Shown: positions 16,391-26,702, counted from the stretch's first letter. The stretch: 61,925 nt of DNA from Natronorubrum thiooxidans (GCF_900156475.1 NZ_FTNR01000017.1:1-61925); one strand, 5' to 3'. The notes: a model not told the origin generated them from the letters alone. Numbers and translations: made by a program.

Positions 16391-17728
16391 TTACTCAGAC
16401 TCCGTGGAGAGACGGCCTGGGTTCCACTCTCCGTCGAACTCCTCGTGGCGGAACGGCTTTGCGTCCTCGCCGGCGTACGTCCCAACGAGCTGTCCGTCGC
16501 CCTCGAGGTGGTACTTGTAGGTCGTTAGCCCCTCGAGACCGACCGGTCCTCGGGCGTGGATCTTCCCGGTACTGATGCCGACTTCCGCGCCGAGACCGAA
16601 TCGGTAGCCGTCACTAAAGCGCGTCGAGGCGTTGTGGAACACGCTTGCCGAGTCGAGACTCCGCATGAATGTACTGGCTCGGTCGGCGTCGTCGGTCACG
16701 ATCGATTCCGTGTGCTTCGAACTGTACTCGGTGATGTGAGCGATGGCGGCCTCGAGCGAGTCGACGACCTTGATCGAGAGGATCAGGTCGCCGTACTCGG
16801 ATGCCCAGTCGTCTTCGGTCGCTTCGTTCATCTCGACGATGGCGCGTGCGGTGTCGTCGCCCCGCATTTCGACGCCTGCCTCCTCATAACGCGTTGCGAT
16901 CTCGGGCAGGAACTCCTCGGCGACGTCCTCGTGGACCAGCAGTGTCTCGACGGCGTTACAGACCGCTGGATACTGGACTTTCGCGTCGTAGGCGATCTCG
17001 GTGGCCATCTCGAGGTCGGCATCCTCGTCGACGTACACGTGACAGACGCCTTCTGTGTGGCCGAGGACGGGAATGCTCGTGTTGTCCTGGATGTAGCTGA
17101 CGAACTCGGAGCTGCCCCGCGGCATGAGGAGATCGATCGAATCGTCCATTTCGAGCATGGCGTCGACGTCTTCCCGTGCCTCGATAAGCTGTGCCCAGCC
17201 GTCGGGCAACTCGGCAGTGGCCTCCCGGATGATATCGTAGAGGACCCGGTTCGAGTGGCTCGCCTCGCTACCGCCTTTCAGGATCACGGCATTGCCGGAT
17301 TTGAGGCTGAGGGCAGCGATCTGGACCAGTGCGTCGGGTCTGGACTCGAAGACCGTCCCGATGACACCGATCGGGACTGCGAGCTTGTACAGCTCGAGAT
17401 CGTCGTCGAGCCGTCTCGAGGCCAGCGTTTTCTCGAGCGGATCGTCCTGTGCTGCGACGCTTCTGACCATCTCGCTGATGCTCTCGAGTTTCGAGGGGGA
17501 GAGTTTGAGGCGATCGACGAGCGCCTGGCTGTACTCGCCTTCCTCGAGTAGTTTCTCCCCCGCAGTGACGTCTTTTTCGTTGGCCTCGAGGATCTCCTCG
17601 TGGCGGTTGTCGATCGCATCAGCGATCGCTCGAAGCCCCTCGCTGCGCTCGTCGTCGGAGCGCTTTGCGAGTCCGAGGGCAGCGGTCTGTGCCTCGTCGA
17701 CTTTGGTTTCCGTCGATTTCTCAGTCAT
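16391..17728 (-). CDS. proA: Glutamate-5-semialdehyde dehydrogenase
   Basis: 445 residues. Catalyses NADPH-dependent reduction of glutamyl-5-phosphate to glutamate-5-semialdehyde, the second step of proline synthesis. Visible are [20 protein letters not shown] (substrate/cofactor region), [13 protein letters not shown] and the catalytic cysteine in [15 protein letters not shown]. The ATG at 17728 overlaps the end of proB by 8 nt (ATGACTGA); an in-frame ATG three codons earlier is less likely. Last gene of the proC-proB-proA operon. Confidence 0.95.
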   Translation of the reverse strand: MTEKSTETKVDEAQTAALGLAKRSDDERSEGLRAIADAIDNRHEEILEANEKDVTAGEKLLEEGEYSQALVDRLKLSPSKLESISEMVRSVAAQDDPLEKTLASRRLDDDLELYKLAVPIGVIGTVFESRPDALVQIAALSLKSGNAVILKGGSEASHSNRVLYDIIREATAELPDGWAQLIEAREDVDAMLEMDDSIDLLMPRGSSEFVSYIQDNTSIPVLGHTEGVCHVYVDEDADLEMATEIAYDAKVQYPAVCNAVETLLVHEDVAEEFLPEIATRYEEAGVEMRGDDTARAIVEMNEATEDDWASEYGDLILSIKVVDSLEAAIAHITEYSSKHTESIVTDDADRASTFMRSLDSASVFHNASTRFSDGYRFGLGAEVGISTGKIHARGPVGLEGLTTYKYHLEGDGQLVGTYAGEDAKPFRHEEFDGEWNPGRLSTESE

Positions 17729-18560
17729 CGGTGACACCGTTTATGGGAACGAATAGTGTGCCCACAGGCTTGGCAGCAGCGATTTTTTCGAGGATGTCGT
17801 CTTCCGTCGATTTGGCGATGATAGCCGGGATGCCGTACTCGCTGACGTCCCGTGCGCCCTGTACTTTCGTCTGTATGCCGCCGAACTCGGACGACGAACT
17901 CTCGTCGATGATCGCCTGTACCTCGTCGTAGTTGTGACCGACGGCCTCGATGCGCTCTGCGGTGGGGTCTTCTTTCGGATTGCCGGTATACACGCCGCCG
18001 ACGTCGGTCAGCGTGACCAGCAGATCGCCGTCGATGCCGATGGCGACCGAGGAAGAAAGCATGTCGTTGTCGCCGATGCGGATCTCCTCGGTTGCGATGG
18101 CGTCGTTCTCGTTGATGATCGGGACGATGTCCCACTCCAGTAGCGTTTCGATGGTGTTACCGAAGTTGGTGAACCGCTCCGGATTCTCGAGGTCGTGCTG
18201 ACTCAACAGGATCTGAGCGACTTTCTCGTCGTAGCGCTCGAAACTCTCCGTATACCGTCGCATGAGATGGCTCTGACCGACGGTCGACAGTGCCTGCGAT
18301 TCCTCGACGGTCTCACCGGTGTACCCAACTCGCCCCTTTCCAGCGCCGACTGCGCCCGAGGAGACGAGGATCACGTCTTTGTCCTGCTCGAGGAGGTCGG
18401 CGATATCGTCGACGAGCTTGTCGAGCTTCTCGTCGTCGAGGTTCGACTCCTCGTCCGTCAGCGAGTTGGTCCCGGCTTTGATGATCACACGGTCGGCGTC
18501 GGCTGCGAACTGTCTCGCCCGTTCGACTTCCGTCGCGTCGATTTCAGTCGTGTCACTCAT
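17721..18560 (-). CDS. proB: Glutamate 5-kinase
   Basis: 279 residues, an amino-acid kinase domain without the C-terminal PUA domain found in many bacterial ProB proteins. It phosphorylates glutamate, the committed and usually proline-inhibited step. Visible are [42 protein letters not shown] and [13 protein letters not shown]. The start at 18560 ([12 protein letters not shown]) overlaps the end of proC by 8 nt; a frame extension to 18605 runs inside proC and was not used. The missing PUA domain may alter feedback control. Confidence 0.93.
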   Translation of the reverse strand: MSDTTEIDATEVERARQFAADADRVIIKAGTNSLTDEESNLDDEKLDKLVDDIADLLEQDKDVILVSSGAVGAGKGRVGYTGETVEESQALSTVGQSHLMRRYTESFERYDEKVAQILLSQHDLENPERFTNFGNTIETLLEWDIVPIINENDAIATEEIRIGDNDMLSSSVAIGIDGDLLVTLTDVGGVYTGNPKEDPTAERIEAVGHNYDEVQAIIDESSSSEFGGIQTKVQGARDVSEYGIPAIIAKSTEDDILEKIAAAKPVGTLFVPINGVTDD

Positions 18561-19326
18561 GCTCGAATTCGTCCGCGAGCTCTCTGGATCGGTTTTCGGC
18601 CGCACCGACGGCGTCGATGACCGCCTGATCGGCGTCGCTGTCCCACAGTACGTTCATCCCTTCGATGGTCGTTCCCTTAGGTGAACAGACCGCATCGATC
18701 AGGTCCTCGATGCTCTCCTCGGATTGAAGTACCGTTTCGGCCGCTCCCTTGAACGTCTGTGCGGCGAGCGTTCGGGCCTCGTCTTCGTCGAGGCCGCCGT
18801 TGACGCCGGCCTCTTTCATCGCGTTTAGGAGATAGAACACGAACGCAGGACCGCTTCCGTTGACGGCGGTTGCGATGTCCATCTGCTGTTCGTCAATCTC
18901 GACGAACTCGCCGACGTCGTCGAGCAGTTCCCTGACGTCGTCGGTAACGCTATGCTGGGTTACCGCTGCTGCCATGTTTGCCGTTTCGGCCGCGAGGTTC
19001 GGCATGATCCGAACGACCGTCGCGTCCGTTCTGTCCTCGAGTGCGTCCGTCGAAACTCCTGCAGCGAGCGTGACCAGCGTCTGGTCTGCTGAGAGGTCGA
19101 GATCATCGATAACGCTCCCGACGATGTCGGGTTTTACGGCGATGATCACCACGTCCGACTCCGCTGCCACGTCGGGATCCGACGTCGTCGAACTGTACTC
19201 CGCGACTGCTTCGAGTGCGTCCGGGTCCAGGTCACACGCCGTCAGCGTGTGCTTTCCAGCCTTCGAGAGCCCCGTAATCAGGGCACTTCCCATATTTCCG
19301 CACCCGATGACGCTCACATCTGTCAT
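18553..19326 (-). CDS. proC: Pyrroline-5-carboxylate reductase
   Basis: 257 residues. Reduces pyrroline-5-carboxylate to proline. N-terminal dinucleotide motif [15 protein letters not shown], the [12 protein letters not shown] strand, the [17 protein letters not shown] segment and the C-terminal substrate region [20 protein letters not shown]. First gene of the proline operon, joined to proB by an 8-nt overlap. The order C-B-A with ATG/stop overlaps at both joints suggests tight translational coupling. Confidence 0.95.
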   Translation of the reverse strand: MTDVSVIGCGNMGSALITGLSKAGKHTLTACDLDPDALEAVAEYSSTTSDPDVAAESDVVIIAVKPDIVGSVIDDLDLSADQTLVTLAAGVSTDALEDRTDATVVRIMPNLAAETANMAAAVTQHSVTDDVRELLDDVGEFVEIDEQQMDIATAVNGSGPAFVFYLLNAMKEAGVNGGLDEDEARTLAAQTFKGAAETVLQSEESIEDLIDAVCSPKGTTIEGMNVLWDSDADQAVIDAVGAAENRSRELADEFEHE

Positions 19327-19482
19327 CCTATTCTATTGGAAGCGACAAGAGAGACATACAACTTTGGTTTCGCTCCGCAGTAGCTCTTCTCCAATATGAG
19401 TCTCGGTTGGACATCGCCGGTTTCGACGACTCCACCAGCAGTGCGGACTCTGGATCCCACCGATTGACGGTCGTAAGCTCGT

Positions 19483-19701
19483 TTACGAGAATTCGCACTC
19501 GAGTCTGGACTGTTCTCTTCCGGTCTTCGAATCCGCGGGCTGCTCGAGTTCGACGTCGAAAGTCGGTGTCTCGGCGAGTTCGACCCGAAACTGGCGGACT
19601 GGCGCAAAGGCGATGATTGGCACTGCGTGTTCACAATCGATCGGAACCACCCTCGAGCCCCCATTCGAACTCGTTGGTGGCGTTTCTCGTGACTCTGCCA
19701 T
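19483..19701 (-). CDS. Possible small acidic protein
   Basis: 72 residues, MAESRETPPTSSNGGS... with 13 acidic and 7 basic residues and two cysteines. An AATTATATG-type AT-rich box about 30 nt upstream of the ATG, in a spacer that would otherwise be 511 bases of nothing, supports it weakly. No family recognised. The rest of 19327-19837 holds only the proC and channel-gene promoters. Confidence 0.35.
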   Translation of the reverse strand: MAESRETPPTSSNGGSRVVPIDCEHAVPIIAFAPVRQFRVELAETPTFDVELEQPADSKTGREQSRLECEFS

Positions 19702-19807
19702 CGTTCCATAGAACTACCGCACTCTCGGAGTAATTATATGGACGTTTGTCAATCTAATTCCGGAAACGTATCCGTCTCTAATGTGTATGTTTGCAGTATG
19801 ACGACAG

Positions 19808-19815
19808 CTTTATTC
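19808..19815 (+). promoter_or_regulatory. TATA-like box of the FNT channel gene
   Basis: CTTTATTC, 23-30 nt before the ATG at 19838; leaderless transcript likely. Confidence 0.45.
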
Positions 19816-19837
19816 AGTTCTTCTCGAACACGTCAGT

Positions 19838-20821
19838 ATGAGTACTGGCAAGCAGATATCTGATGATTCGACGCGAGAGGCGTCGGTATCGGACGAACCG
19901 ACACCTGACGAGTCGATTCGAGAAGCTGTCGAACGATCTCGAAGCGGCGCGCCAGCGGCTGGTGCAGTCGTCCGCGATCGATTTTCATCGGACGAGATTT
20001 TTCATCGGATCGTCGCTGCAGCAGACGAGGAAATTTCGACTGGCACACGGGAACTGTTTTTCAGCGCGTTGGCTGCAGGCTTTGCGATCACGCTGACGTT
20101 CATGCTCTATGCATCTGTGACGGACGCAACCGGTGGTGCACCGGTTCTGAGTGCAATTCTCTATCCGCTGGGATTCATTTATATCATTCTCGGCGATTAT
20201 CAACTGTACACTGAGAACACGTTGCCACCAGTCGCACTCGTCCTCGAGCGATTAGCGAGTATTCCGGCGTTGCTCACCGTCTGGACGATCGTGTTGATTG
20301 GAAACCTCGTTGGTGGGACGCTGGGTGCGTTTATTTTGGCATCGACGGGCGTTTTCTCACCGGATGTGATGGCAACAGCGGTCGGTATCGCTGAAAGCGG
20401 CGTTGCGACATCGTGGTGGTCGCTGTTTTTCAAGGCAGTATTCGCCGGCCTGATCGTCGCCGGTGTCGTCTGGCTCGACTACGCAGCACAGGATACGACG
20501 TCTCGATTGCTGATGATTTACCTCGCATTTCTCGCCATTCCACTGGGGAATCTCTATCACGTCGTGGTCTCTGCTACTGAGGCGATGTTCCTCGTCTTTC
20601 GAGGGGACCTCGCGCTCGCAACCGGCGTGTTCGAGTTTGTCCTGCCCGTTCTGCTCGGGAATACGATCGGTGGCATCCTGCTCGTGACCGTCGTTAACTA
20701 CTTCCAGGCGGTCGAACGAACGTATCAGGAACAAAACTACCAACTCTCGATGCGAGAGATGATCTTCGGCAAATATGTTGGCGGTGACTACGTCCCATTA
20801 CCGGAGTCGAACGACGACTGA
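19838..20821 (+). CDS. Formate/nitrite transporter (FNT) family channel
   Basis: 327 residues with a hydrophilic N-terminal extension of about 60 residues and six membrane helices. Family pattern: AFFSALAAGFAITL-like first helix (LFFSALAAGFAITLTFMLY), LVGGTLGAFILAS after helix 3, IPLGNLYHVVVSATEAMFL, and GNTIGGILLVTVVNYFQAV at the end. FNT pentamers pass small monovalent anions such as formate, nitrite or hydrosulfide. The long N-terminus and the ionic substrate are not defined by sequence. It is a single-gene unit, convergent with the MFS gene. Confidence 0.85.
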   Translation: MSTGKQISDDSTREASVSDEPTPDESIREAVERSRSGAPAAGAVVRDRFSSDEIFHRIVAAADEEISTGTRELFFSALAAGFAITLTFMLYASVTDATGGAPVLSAILYPLGFIYIILGDYQLYTENTLPPVALVLERLASIPALLTVWTIVLIGNLVGGTLGAFILASTGVFSPDVMATAVGIAESGVATSWWSLFFKAVFAGLIVAGVVWLDYAAQDTTSRLLMIYLAFLAIPLGNLYHVVVSATEAMFLVFRGDLALATGVFEFVLPVLLGNTIGGILLVTVVNYFQAVERTYQEQNYQLSMREMIFGKYVGGDYVPLPESNDD

Positions 20822-21152
20822 TCACTGCCGCACCGTTTCTATGACGCATTGTATAGGGTTCTTCTAAGTACTCACTTAGTTGATTATATCGGAAAACAGT
20901 CATATTATGCAAACCGTGGAAAAACACTTTCGATTTTGAACTAATTATGTCTATAATATGATGAACATGCCTGTTACACTATGTAGTATTTACATTCTAA
21001 TTTATAGTGCCTGGTAAAATCAGCGATGAATGTTATATTTCTCGACAACTTGATAAACTCTCTATTACGAATACTGTTCTTATTCTCGAATTATTTGTGT
21101 CGAACGCGTTCAGTAGACGGTTGAGACGGTCGACGACTCCGGGGTTGCTCAC
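20822..21152. other. AT-rich convergent spacer
   Basis: About 330 bases between the ends of the FNT and MFS genes. Several inverted AT-rich stretches but no stable terminator hairpin or gene was recognised. Confidence 0.45.
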
Positions 21153-22391
21153 CTACTGGCTCGTCACGAGCGCGATCGCGAAAAGCCCTCCAAGCACCGA
21201 AAAGCTTGCCAGCACGCCGAAGACGATCGATACGGACGCGTAGGTGAGTACCGTTCCGACGACTGCCGCTCCAAGAGCACCGATCCCAAAGGTTGCAAGA
21301 TACGTGTATCCGAACGACAGCCCTCGAGATTCCGGAATCGAGTATCTGGCGATCGTTGCTTGCGTGAGCGGCTGCATAGCGAACAGGGCGAAACCGAGGA
21401 CTAGACTGCCGGCCAGTAGCCCTCCAAGTCCCGCTTTGGCTGCGGGAACGAACAGGAGTCCGATGGCGGTTAGAATAGCCAGCATAATGACCAGCCCCCG
21501 CTCCGGTTCGATCGTGTCGGTAAGCCGGCCGCCGAGGTATTGGCCGCCAATGCCGACTGTCAACAACCCCGCATAGAGATACTGGGCGAGGTCGAACTTC
21601 TCGGCGACTGGACTGTCGGGACTGAACAGTTGGATATCCCCAACGGCCGCCGTCAAGAAATCACCGAGAAGATCCGGCAAGAACGTCAGAACACCACGAT
21701 AGTACAGCCCATTGAACGAGACGATGACGAACACCAGCAGAAAACTAAGGGTGAACAGGCGTCGCGTCTCACCTGCGAAACCCACGAGTGATGTCGGTAT
21801 CCGTCGCTCGCGGTCGCTGTCGGCGACGTCGGCCGCAGCGGTTGGATCGAACTCGATGGTCATACCGATGACGGCGGCGATCACGGCTGGAATCGCGAGG
21901 AGTGCGGTCACGAGCCGCCAGTCGAACGCAAGCAGTAAGACGGCTGTTAGAAGCGGTCCGCCGGCGATCCCGACGTTCCCGGCCATACCGTGATAGGCGA
22001 ACCCTCGGCCCCGTTCTTCGACACCGTTGCTGATGAGTGTCAGCCCTGCGGGGTGGTATACGCTCGCCGCAACTCCCCAAAGCGCCAGTGCGACCGCGAT
22101 CCCAACGACGCTTGGTGCAAGGCTCAAGGCCAGAAATGAAAGCCCCATCCCGGCGAGACAGGAACTGATCAGTGTCCGTGGACCGAACCGATCAACCAAC
22201 AGTCCGCCTGGAAGTGCACCGACGCCGAACAGTCCGTAGCCGATGGCGACGACGATTCCCAACATCGCCGCCGTCGTCGAGAACTCGAGCAGCCAGACCG
22301 TCATCAAGATCGGTATCGACAGCTCGTAGGTATGTACCATCGCGTGACCGATCATTACGAACCCGACGATAGACCGATCATTGTCGTCCAC
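21153..22391 (-). CDS. MFS transporter
   Basis: 412 residues from a GTG at 22391, about 12 membrane helices. MFS signs include the loop GGLLVDRFGPRTLISS between helices 2 and 3 and the pseudo-repeat GGRLTDTIEPERG between helices 8 and 9. The YHPAGLTLIS segment in helix 4 resembles Fsr/NNP-type carriers. The frame runs upstream to an ATG at 22448, but a TTTATAAA box abuts that ATG, so transcription would start downstream; GTG 22391 or ATG 22355 (MIGHAMVHTYEL) fits better. The substrate cannot be told. It is divergent from the ABC ATPase pair. Confidence 0.8.
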   Translation of the reverse strand: MDDNDRSIVGFVMIGHAMVHTYELSIPILMTVWLLEFSTTAAMLGIVVAIGYGLFGVGALPGGLLVDRFGPRTLISSCLAGMGLSFLALSLAPSVVGIAVALALWGVAASVYHPAGLTLISNGVEERGRGFAYHGMAGNVGIAGGPLLTAVLLLAFDWRLVTALLAIPAVIAAVIGMTIEFDPTAAADVADSDRERRIPTSLVGFAGETRRLFTLSFLLVFVIVSFNGLYYRGVLTFLPDLLGDFLTAAVGDIQLFSPDSPVAEKFDLAQYLYAGLLTVGIGGQYLGGRLTDTIEPERGLVIMLAILTAIGLLFVPAAKAGLGGLLAGSLVLGFALFAMQPLTQATIARYSIPESRGLSFGYTYLATFGIGALGAAVVGTVLTYASVSIVFGVLASFSVLGGLFAIALVTSQ

Positions 22392-22448
22392 AGCATTCGA
22401 TACTCGGCGAGATCGTGATATGTATTTTGTTCTCTGTTGACAGACCAT

Positions 22449-23036
22449 TTTATAAAATTTTGATTAATATTTACTGCCCCAAGATATTGTGTAGTTAGCA
22501 CACAAATATAAGCTCGAGTTTACGGCCGAATTCGTTATTGAATACTGGTACCATCTATTATATCTAGTAATTCTAAGCAATCCGACTTACTTCTATTAGC
22601 AATCTATTTCGGAAATCTATTCGACTATTTGGCCGTAATATCCAATTCGGAACGAGTTAGTTGTATAGCAACAACCGAAACTGAGTCGAGAACGGAGTTG
22701 AAACATCTGGTATTTGAACTACTACTCTATCGTATTTATTCATCACTCTACGGCTAGTTTGGGAGTATAGTATTGTAAAATATCTACATCATTACTCCGA
22801 TATAACAAACTATGTATAACCATATTGATTAGTCAGTCGAAATACTAACTCAGACGGACTCCGTGAACTGTCTCGAGGTCAGGTCTTGAAGCGTTCGCCT
22901 TGTACATCTGTAGAAAGACACCCTCGAGTACCGAGTCGTCGAGGCCCCATTCCAATCAGATAAAAATTATGTACGGCGGTTCGTACCGACCGCAGAGCAG
23001 ATAAAGCTAAATGCCCGCTACACACAATGTGACTTG
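22449..23036. other. AT-rich divergent intergenic region between MFS and ABC genes
   Basis: About 590 bases with the TTTATAAA box of the MFS gene next to its left end and an AGATAAAGC box near 22999-23007 for the ATPase pair. No gene recognised in between. Confidence 0.5.
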
Positions 23037-24164
23037 ATGACGGCTAGCGCAATTTCGATCGAGTCAGTGACTAAATCATTTCAGCGCGAGACAGTTCTCC
23101 GAGACATCGAACTCGAGGTCGAAGACGGGGAGTTCTGTGTCGTTCTCGGGCCGAGTGGTTGTGGAAAGAGTACGCTGCTTAAATGTATTGCCGGGTTGAT
23201 CGAGTCCGACGATGGCACGATCTCACTCGACGGTCGTGATACGGCCGGTATGTCGGTCCAAGAACGGAACCTGGGCTACGTGTTCCAGGAGTTCGAAGAG
23301 ACGTTGTTCCCGCACAAGACGGTCGCCGAGAACATCGCGTTTGGCCTCGAGCAAGGCGAACAAGAGCGTTCTCCCGACGAGATCGAGGAGACGATCGATG
23401 ACATACTGGCGCTGTTAGCGATCGAAGAGACGCGAGACGATCTTCCAGGATCGCTCTCGGGCGGCCAACAACAGCGTGTGGAACTGGCACGCCAACTGAG
23501 CCGTGAGTGTCCGATCATGCTGTTCGACGATCCGCTGGCCGACCTCGACTACAAGCTCCAGAAACGGATGGAGCTCGAGATGCGGAGTCTCCATGCTGAT
23601 CTCGGGAGCACGTTCCTCTATATCACACACAACCAGGATCAGGCGCTCAAGCTCGCCGACAAACTGGTTGTGATGAACCACGGCAGGATCGAACAGATCG
23701 GAACACCAGAATCGGTGTATCACAACCCACAGACGGCGTTTGTCTGCCGGTTCGTCGGTGACTCGAACGCGCTCGTTACGGAGGGTGTACCGACCGACGT
23801 CGGCGACGGTGTCGTGGAAGTCGAGACCGAAATCGGACCGATCACGGCGACCGCGCAGAACGGTGCCGAGAAAGAGACCGGTATCGTGATCGTCCGTCCC
23901 GAAGTCGTCTCGCTCGACGCAGCCGACTGCGATGTAACGTTCACTGGCGTTCTCGAGGGGAAAACGTATACCGGCGAAACCACCGAGTTTGCGCTGTCAC
24001 TCGAGGGACTCGATCGCGACTTCTACGTCGTCGTCCCGAACAACCCCGACATCGGTGCGATCGGCGATTCGATCGAACTGGGGTGGAACGTCGACGATGC
24101 GCTTTACTTCGACAAACTCAGCGTAACCGATACTGTTACCACCAGCGACCTCCTTGATGAATGA
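23037..24164 (+). CDS. ABC importer ATPase, polyamine/PotA type, variant Walker B
   Basis: 375 residues: nucleotide-binding domain (1-235) and a C-terminal TOBE-like beta domain (about 240-375). Walker A GPSGCGKST (38-46), Q-loop Gln84, signature LSGGQ (140-144) and H-loop His198 are intact. In Walker B the general-base glutamate is replaced: the sequence is MLFDDPLADLD, with Asp165 where Glu is expected. With the partner ATPase carrying a normal Glu, the pair would form an asymmetric heterodimer with one weak site. It overlaps the next gene by 4 nt (ATGA). The matching binding protein and permeases are probably those at 29208-34319. Confidence 0.87.
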   Translation: MTASAISIESVTKSFQRETVLRDIELEVEDGEFCVVLGPSGCGKSTLLKCIAGLIESDDGTISLDGRDTAGMSVQERNLGYVFQEFEETLFPHKTVAENIAFGLEQGEQERSPDEIEETIDDILALLAIEETRDDLPGSLSGGQQQRVELARQLSRECPIMLFDDPLADLDYKLQKRMELEMRSLHADLGSTFLYITHNQDQALKLADKLVVMNHGRIEQIGTPESVYHNPQTAFVCRFVGDSNALVTEGVPTDVGDGVVEVETEIGPITATAQNGAEKETGIVIVRPEVVSLDAADCDVTFTGVLEGKTYTGETTEFALSLEGLDRDFYVVVPNNPDIGAIGDSIELGWNVDDALYFDKLSVTDTVTTSDLLDE

Positions 24165-25366
24165 CAATGTCTGACACAGAATACTCCGGGACGGACGTCT
24201 CGACAGCCGAACCGACACCGGGAGCGACGGATGACGTCGCACTCGATGTTCGCGGACTCACGAAGATTTATCCCGACGGAACGCTCGCCGTCGAAGAGAT
24301 CGATTTCAGTATCAACGACGGTGATTTCTGTGTGCTGATCGGCCCCAGCGGCTGTGGAAAGTCGACAACACTTCACTCGCTCGTCGGTAAAATTCCGGTG
24401 ACGGAGGGCGAAATCCGACTCGGCGGCGAGGACATTACCCACGCCCCCACATATGAACGTGATATCGGACTCGTGTTCCAGGATTTTCAGCTGTTTCCAC
24501 ATTTGACCGTCGAAGAGAACATCGAGTACGGATTGAAACGCCTGCAGGTTGACGCGGATGAGCGGACTGATCGCGTCACCAATATCGTCGAGATGATGCG
24601 CCTCGAAGAACTCCTCGACCGCCAGCCGGAGGAGCTCTCTGCCGGCCAAAAACAGCGCGTCGCACTCGCCCGGAGCATGGTCCTCGAGCCGAGACTCCTC
24701 TTGCTTGATGAACCGCTAGGAGACATGGATTACAAGCTCCAGAAACACATGGAGCGAGAACTGCTTCGGCTCCACCGTGAACTCGATACGACGTTCGTCT
24801 ACGTCACACACGACCAGACACAGGCGATGCGCCTCGCTGACCAAATCGTCGTGATGAACGACGGCAGAGTAGAACAATCTGACTCCGTCGAGCGCGTCTA
24901 CAACGAGCCGGCAACGGCGTTTGTCTCGGCGTTTGTCGGTGACTCGAACATCTTCACGGGTGAACTGACTGACGTCACTGATGACGGTAGTTGCGCCCAC
25001 ATCGAAACCCCACTCGGGACGTTTCTTGCGACGACGGGAAACCTTCGGTCCGAACCGATGTCCCTTGTCGGCGAGCAGGTTCCGTTCTCGGTCCGCCCGC
25101 AGTATCTCGAACTCGATAGTGAACTGGACAATAGTCTCAGCTGCCAGGTCGACGACGTCATCCACCAGCCCGGCTCGGGGACGCAGATAATCCTCGAGGC
25201 GACTACGACCGATGGAGATACCCACGAACTGCAACTGAAATCGTTCGACCGCATCGAGCCCTCGGAGACGGTCACCGTCGGCTGGAGTGCGGCCCACGCG
25301 ACGCTGCTCGAGCAGACGAGCGTCGTCGACGGCATCGACCTCGAGACGGATATCCTCGGTGAGTGA
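24161..25366 (+). CDS. ABC importer ATPase, polyamine/PotA type
   Basis: 401 residues, second ATPase of the pair, starting inside the stop codon of the first. Walker A GPSGCGKST (62-70), signature LSAGQ (159-163, with Ala for the usual Gly) and Walker B LLLLDEPLGDMD with the catalytic Glu184 and H-loop VTHDQT. A TOBE-like C-terminal domain follows residue 240. A 25-residue acidic N-terminal extension precedes the domain. The gene ends directly against the right end of the TnpB element. Two non-identical ATPases are uncommon for PotABCD-type importers, which normally use a homodimer. Confidence 0.87.
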   Translation: MTMSDTEYSGTDVSTAEPTPGATDDVALDVRGLTKIYPDGTLAVEEIDFSINDGDFCVLIGPSGCGKSTTLHSLVGKIPVTEGEIRLGGEDITHAPTYERDIGLVFQDFQLFPHLTVEENIEYGLKRLQVDADERTDRVTNIVEMMRLEELLDRQPEELSAGQKQRVALARSMVLEPRLLLLDEPLGDMDYKLQKHMERELLRLHRELDTTFVYVTHDQTQAMRLADQIVVMNDGRVEQSDSVERVYNEPATAFVSAFVGDSNIFTGELTDVTDDGSCAHIETPLGTFLATTGNLRSEPMSLVGEQVPFSVRPQYLELDSELDNSLSCQVDDVIHQPGSGTQIILEATTTDGDTHELQLKSFDRIEPSETVTVGWSAAHATLLEQTSVVDGIDLETDILGE

Positions 25367-25432
25367 ACTACCCCACCCTACTCCGCTCAGGCTAACGCCT
25401 TCGCTTCGTTGAGGGTGGGGCTTCCTGATTCA
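25367..25432 (-). ncRNA. Right end of the TnpB element, putative omega/reRNA scaffold
   Basis: On the minus strand this holds the last codons of tnpB and the bases after it. GCCCCACCCT (about 25416-25425) can pair with AGGGTGGGGT just after the stop, enclosing GCGAAGGCGTTAGCC, the kind of hairpin found at IS200/IS605 right ends. In this family the 3' end of tnpB and the right end encode the guide RNA; sense-overlapping RNAs from such genes are known in Halobacterium. The guide would be read from the adjoining host DNA, here the antisense of the ATPase gene end. The exact cleavage boundary is unknown. Confidence 0.5.
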
Positions 25433-26643
25433 ATGACACGCTTTGCAGACACTTCAGAAAACTCCGAAGCATCCGTAGGGAGCGCAGTCTCCACAGGCGT
25501 TGATTCGGGCCATCCCAGCCCTAACTCTTCGAAACCTCGCTGCAAGACATTCAACGCCGCGTTCGCATCACGGTCACACTCAAAGCCACACGATGGACAC
25601 GAATGCTCTCGGACCCATAACGGCTTCTCGGTTTCAGCACCACACGACGCGCACTCTTTCCTCGTGCCACGCGGTTCAACCTGCTCGACGTGGACGCCAT
25701 ACAGTTTTGCCTTGTATTCGAGCAACGTGATGAATTGCCGCCACGCGGCATCCTGCTTGTTCCGCGCGTTGTGCGAGTCCTCAAGCATCGGCTTCACGTC
25801 TAAATCCTCGACAAACACGGCATCGTACTCACGGACAAGCCATGTTGTCAACTTCTGCTGAAAGTCCAAGACTTTCCGTTGAATCCGACGCTTCACCTTC
25901 GCCACTCCGACGCGTTGCTTCTCCCAGTTGTTCGAGCCTTCTTCTTTCCGCGAGAGTTTGCGTTGCTCTCTGCGGAGGCGCTCGTACTCTTCGTCAAGGT
26001 CGAGCCAGTCCACCCTGAGTCCATCAGACGTATGGATGTAGTTGAGAATGCCGAGGTCGATACCAATACTATTGCTCGTATCAAGCGAGTCTACGTCGAG
26101 TTTCTCGGGTAGGTTTTCGTCATCGGTTACGAGACCGAACGATACGAACCACTCGCCCGTTGTCTCTTTCTTCACCGTGACTTCTTTGATAGTCGCGTCG
26201 TCGGGGATTTCGCGGTGGTAGCGAATACGGATGTCACCGATTTTGGAGAGTTCTAACGTTGCGTGTCGGCCACTCGTATTTTTGAGTTCGAAGCCAGACT
26301 GCGAGTACGTCATACTCTGGAACTCCTTCGGTGACTTCCACTTGAGCCACCCGACTTTGTTCCCGTTTTGCTTCTGTTCGAAGAGGTTTGATAGGTTCTG
26401 GTAGAACCGTGTGACGGTTCGTTGCAGCGCCTTTGAGTTGACTTCTGAGAAAACGGGGAACTCGTCTTTCCAGTCGGGGAGTCGGTAGTGGTGTTTGTAC
26501 GCGGAGCCGATGTTGTCAGCGTCCACGTTCTCGTATTCGTATCGGGTGTAGTTGTAGGCTTGACGATGAATGTCAATGTGTCTTTCCAGTTCAGTCGCTA
26601 CGGTTTGGGTTGGGTAGGCAGCGTAGCGGTTACTGTACTCCAT
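25387..26643 (-). CDS. tnpB: RNA-guided endonuclease TnpB (IS200/IS605, IS1341 type)
   Basis: 418 residues. N-terminal wedge/helical region, then a RuvC-like nuclease with the three catalytic acidic residues in SIGIDLGILNY (about 193-203), AVFVEDLDVKPM (about 285) and DRDANAALNVL (about 370). A zinc-ribbon CASCG...CPSCG is inserted before the last motif. TnpB cuts DNA next to a target-adjacent motif using an RNA from its own 3' end and helps the element persist. No tnpA transposase is present, so it is an IS1341-type element that moves only with help. The frame is intact with no decay. The upstream 60 bases are AT-rich and contain the probable promoter. Confidence 0.92.
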   Translation of the reverse strand: MEYSNRYAAYPTQTVATELERHIDIHRQAYNYTRYEYENVDADNIGSAYKHHYRLPDWKDEFPVFSEVNSKALQRTVTRFYQNLSNLFEQKQNGNKVGWLKWKSPKEFQSMTYSQSGFELKNTSGRHATLELSKIGDIRIRYHREIPDDATIKEVTVKKETTGEWFVSFGLVTDDENLPEKLDVDSLDTSNSIGIDLGILNYIHTSDGLRVDWLDLDEEYERLRREQRKLSRKEEGSNNWEKQRVGVAKVKRRIQRKVLDFQQKLTTWLVREYDAVFVEDLDVKPMLEDSHNARNKQDAAWRQFITLLEYKAKLYGVHVEQVEPRGTRKECASCGAETEKPLWVREHSCPSCGFECDRDANAALNVLQRGFEELGLGWPESTPVETALPTDASEFSEVSAKRVIESGSPTLNEAKALA

Positions 26644-26702
26644 CGCTGTCTTGTGGTTATGGTTTGTTGTTATGTAATTGTTTGTAACTCGTTCGGCAAT
26701 TT

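Noticed and set aside
16556-17551. 331-codon plus-strand frame inside proA
   Set aside because: Antisense shadow; valine/aspartate-rich product without domains.
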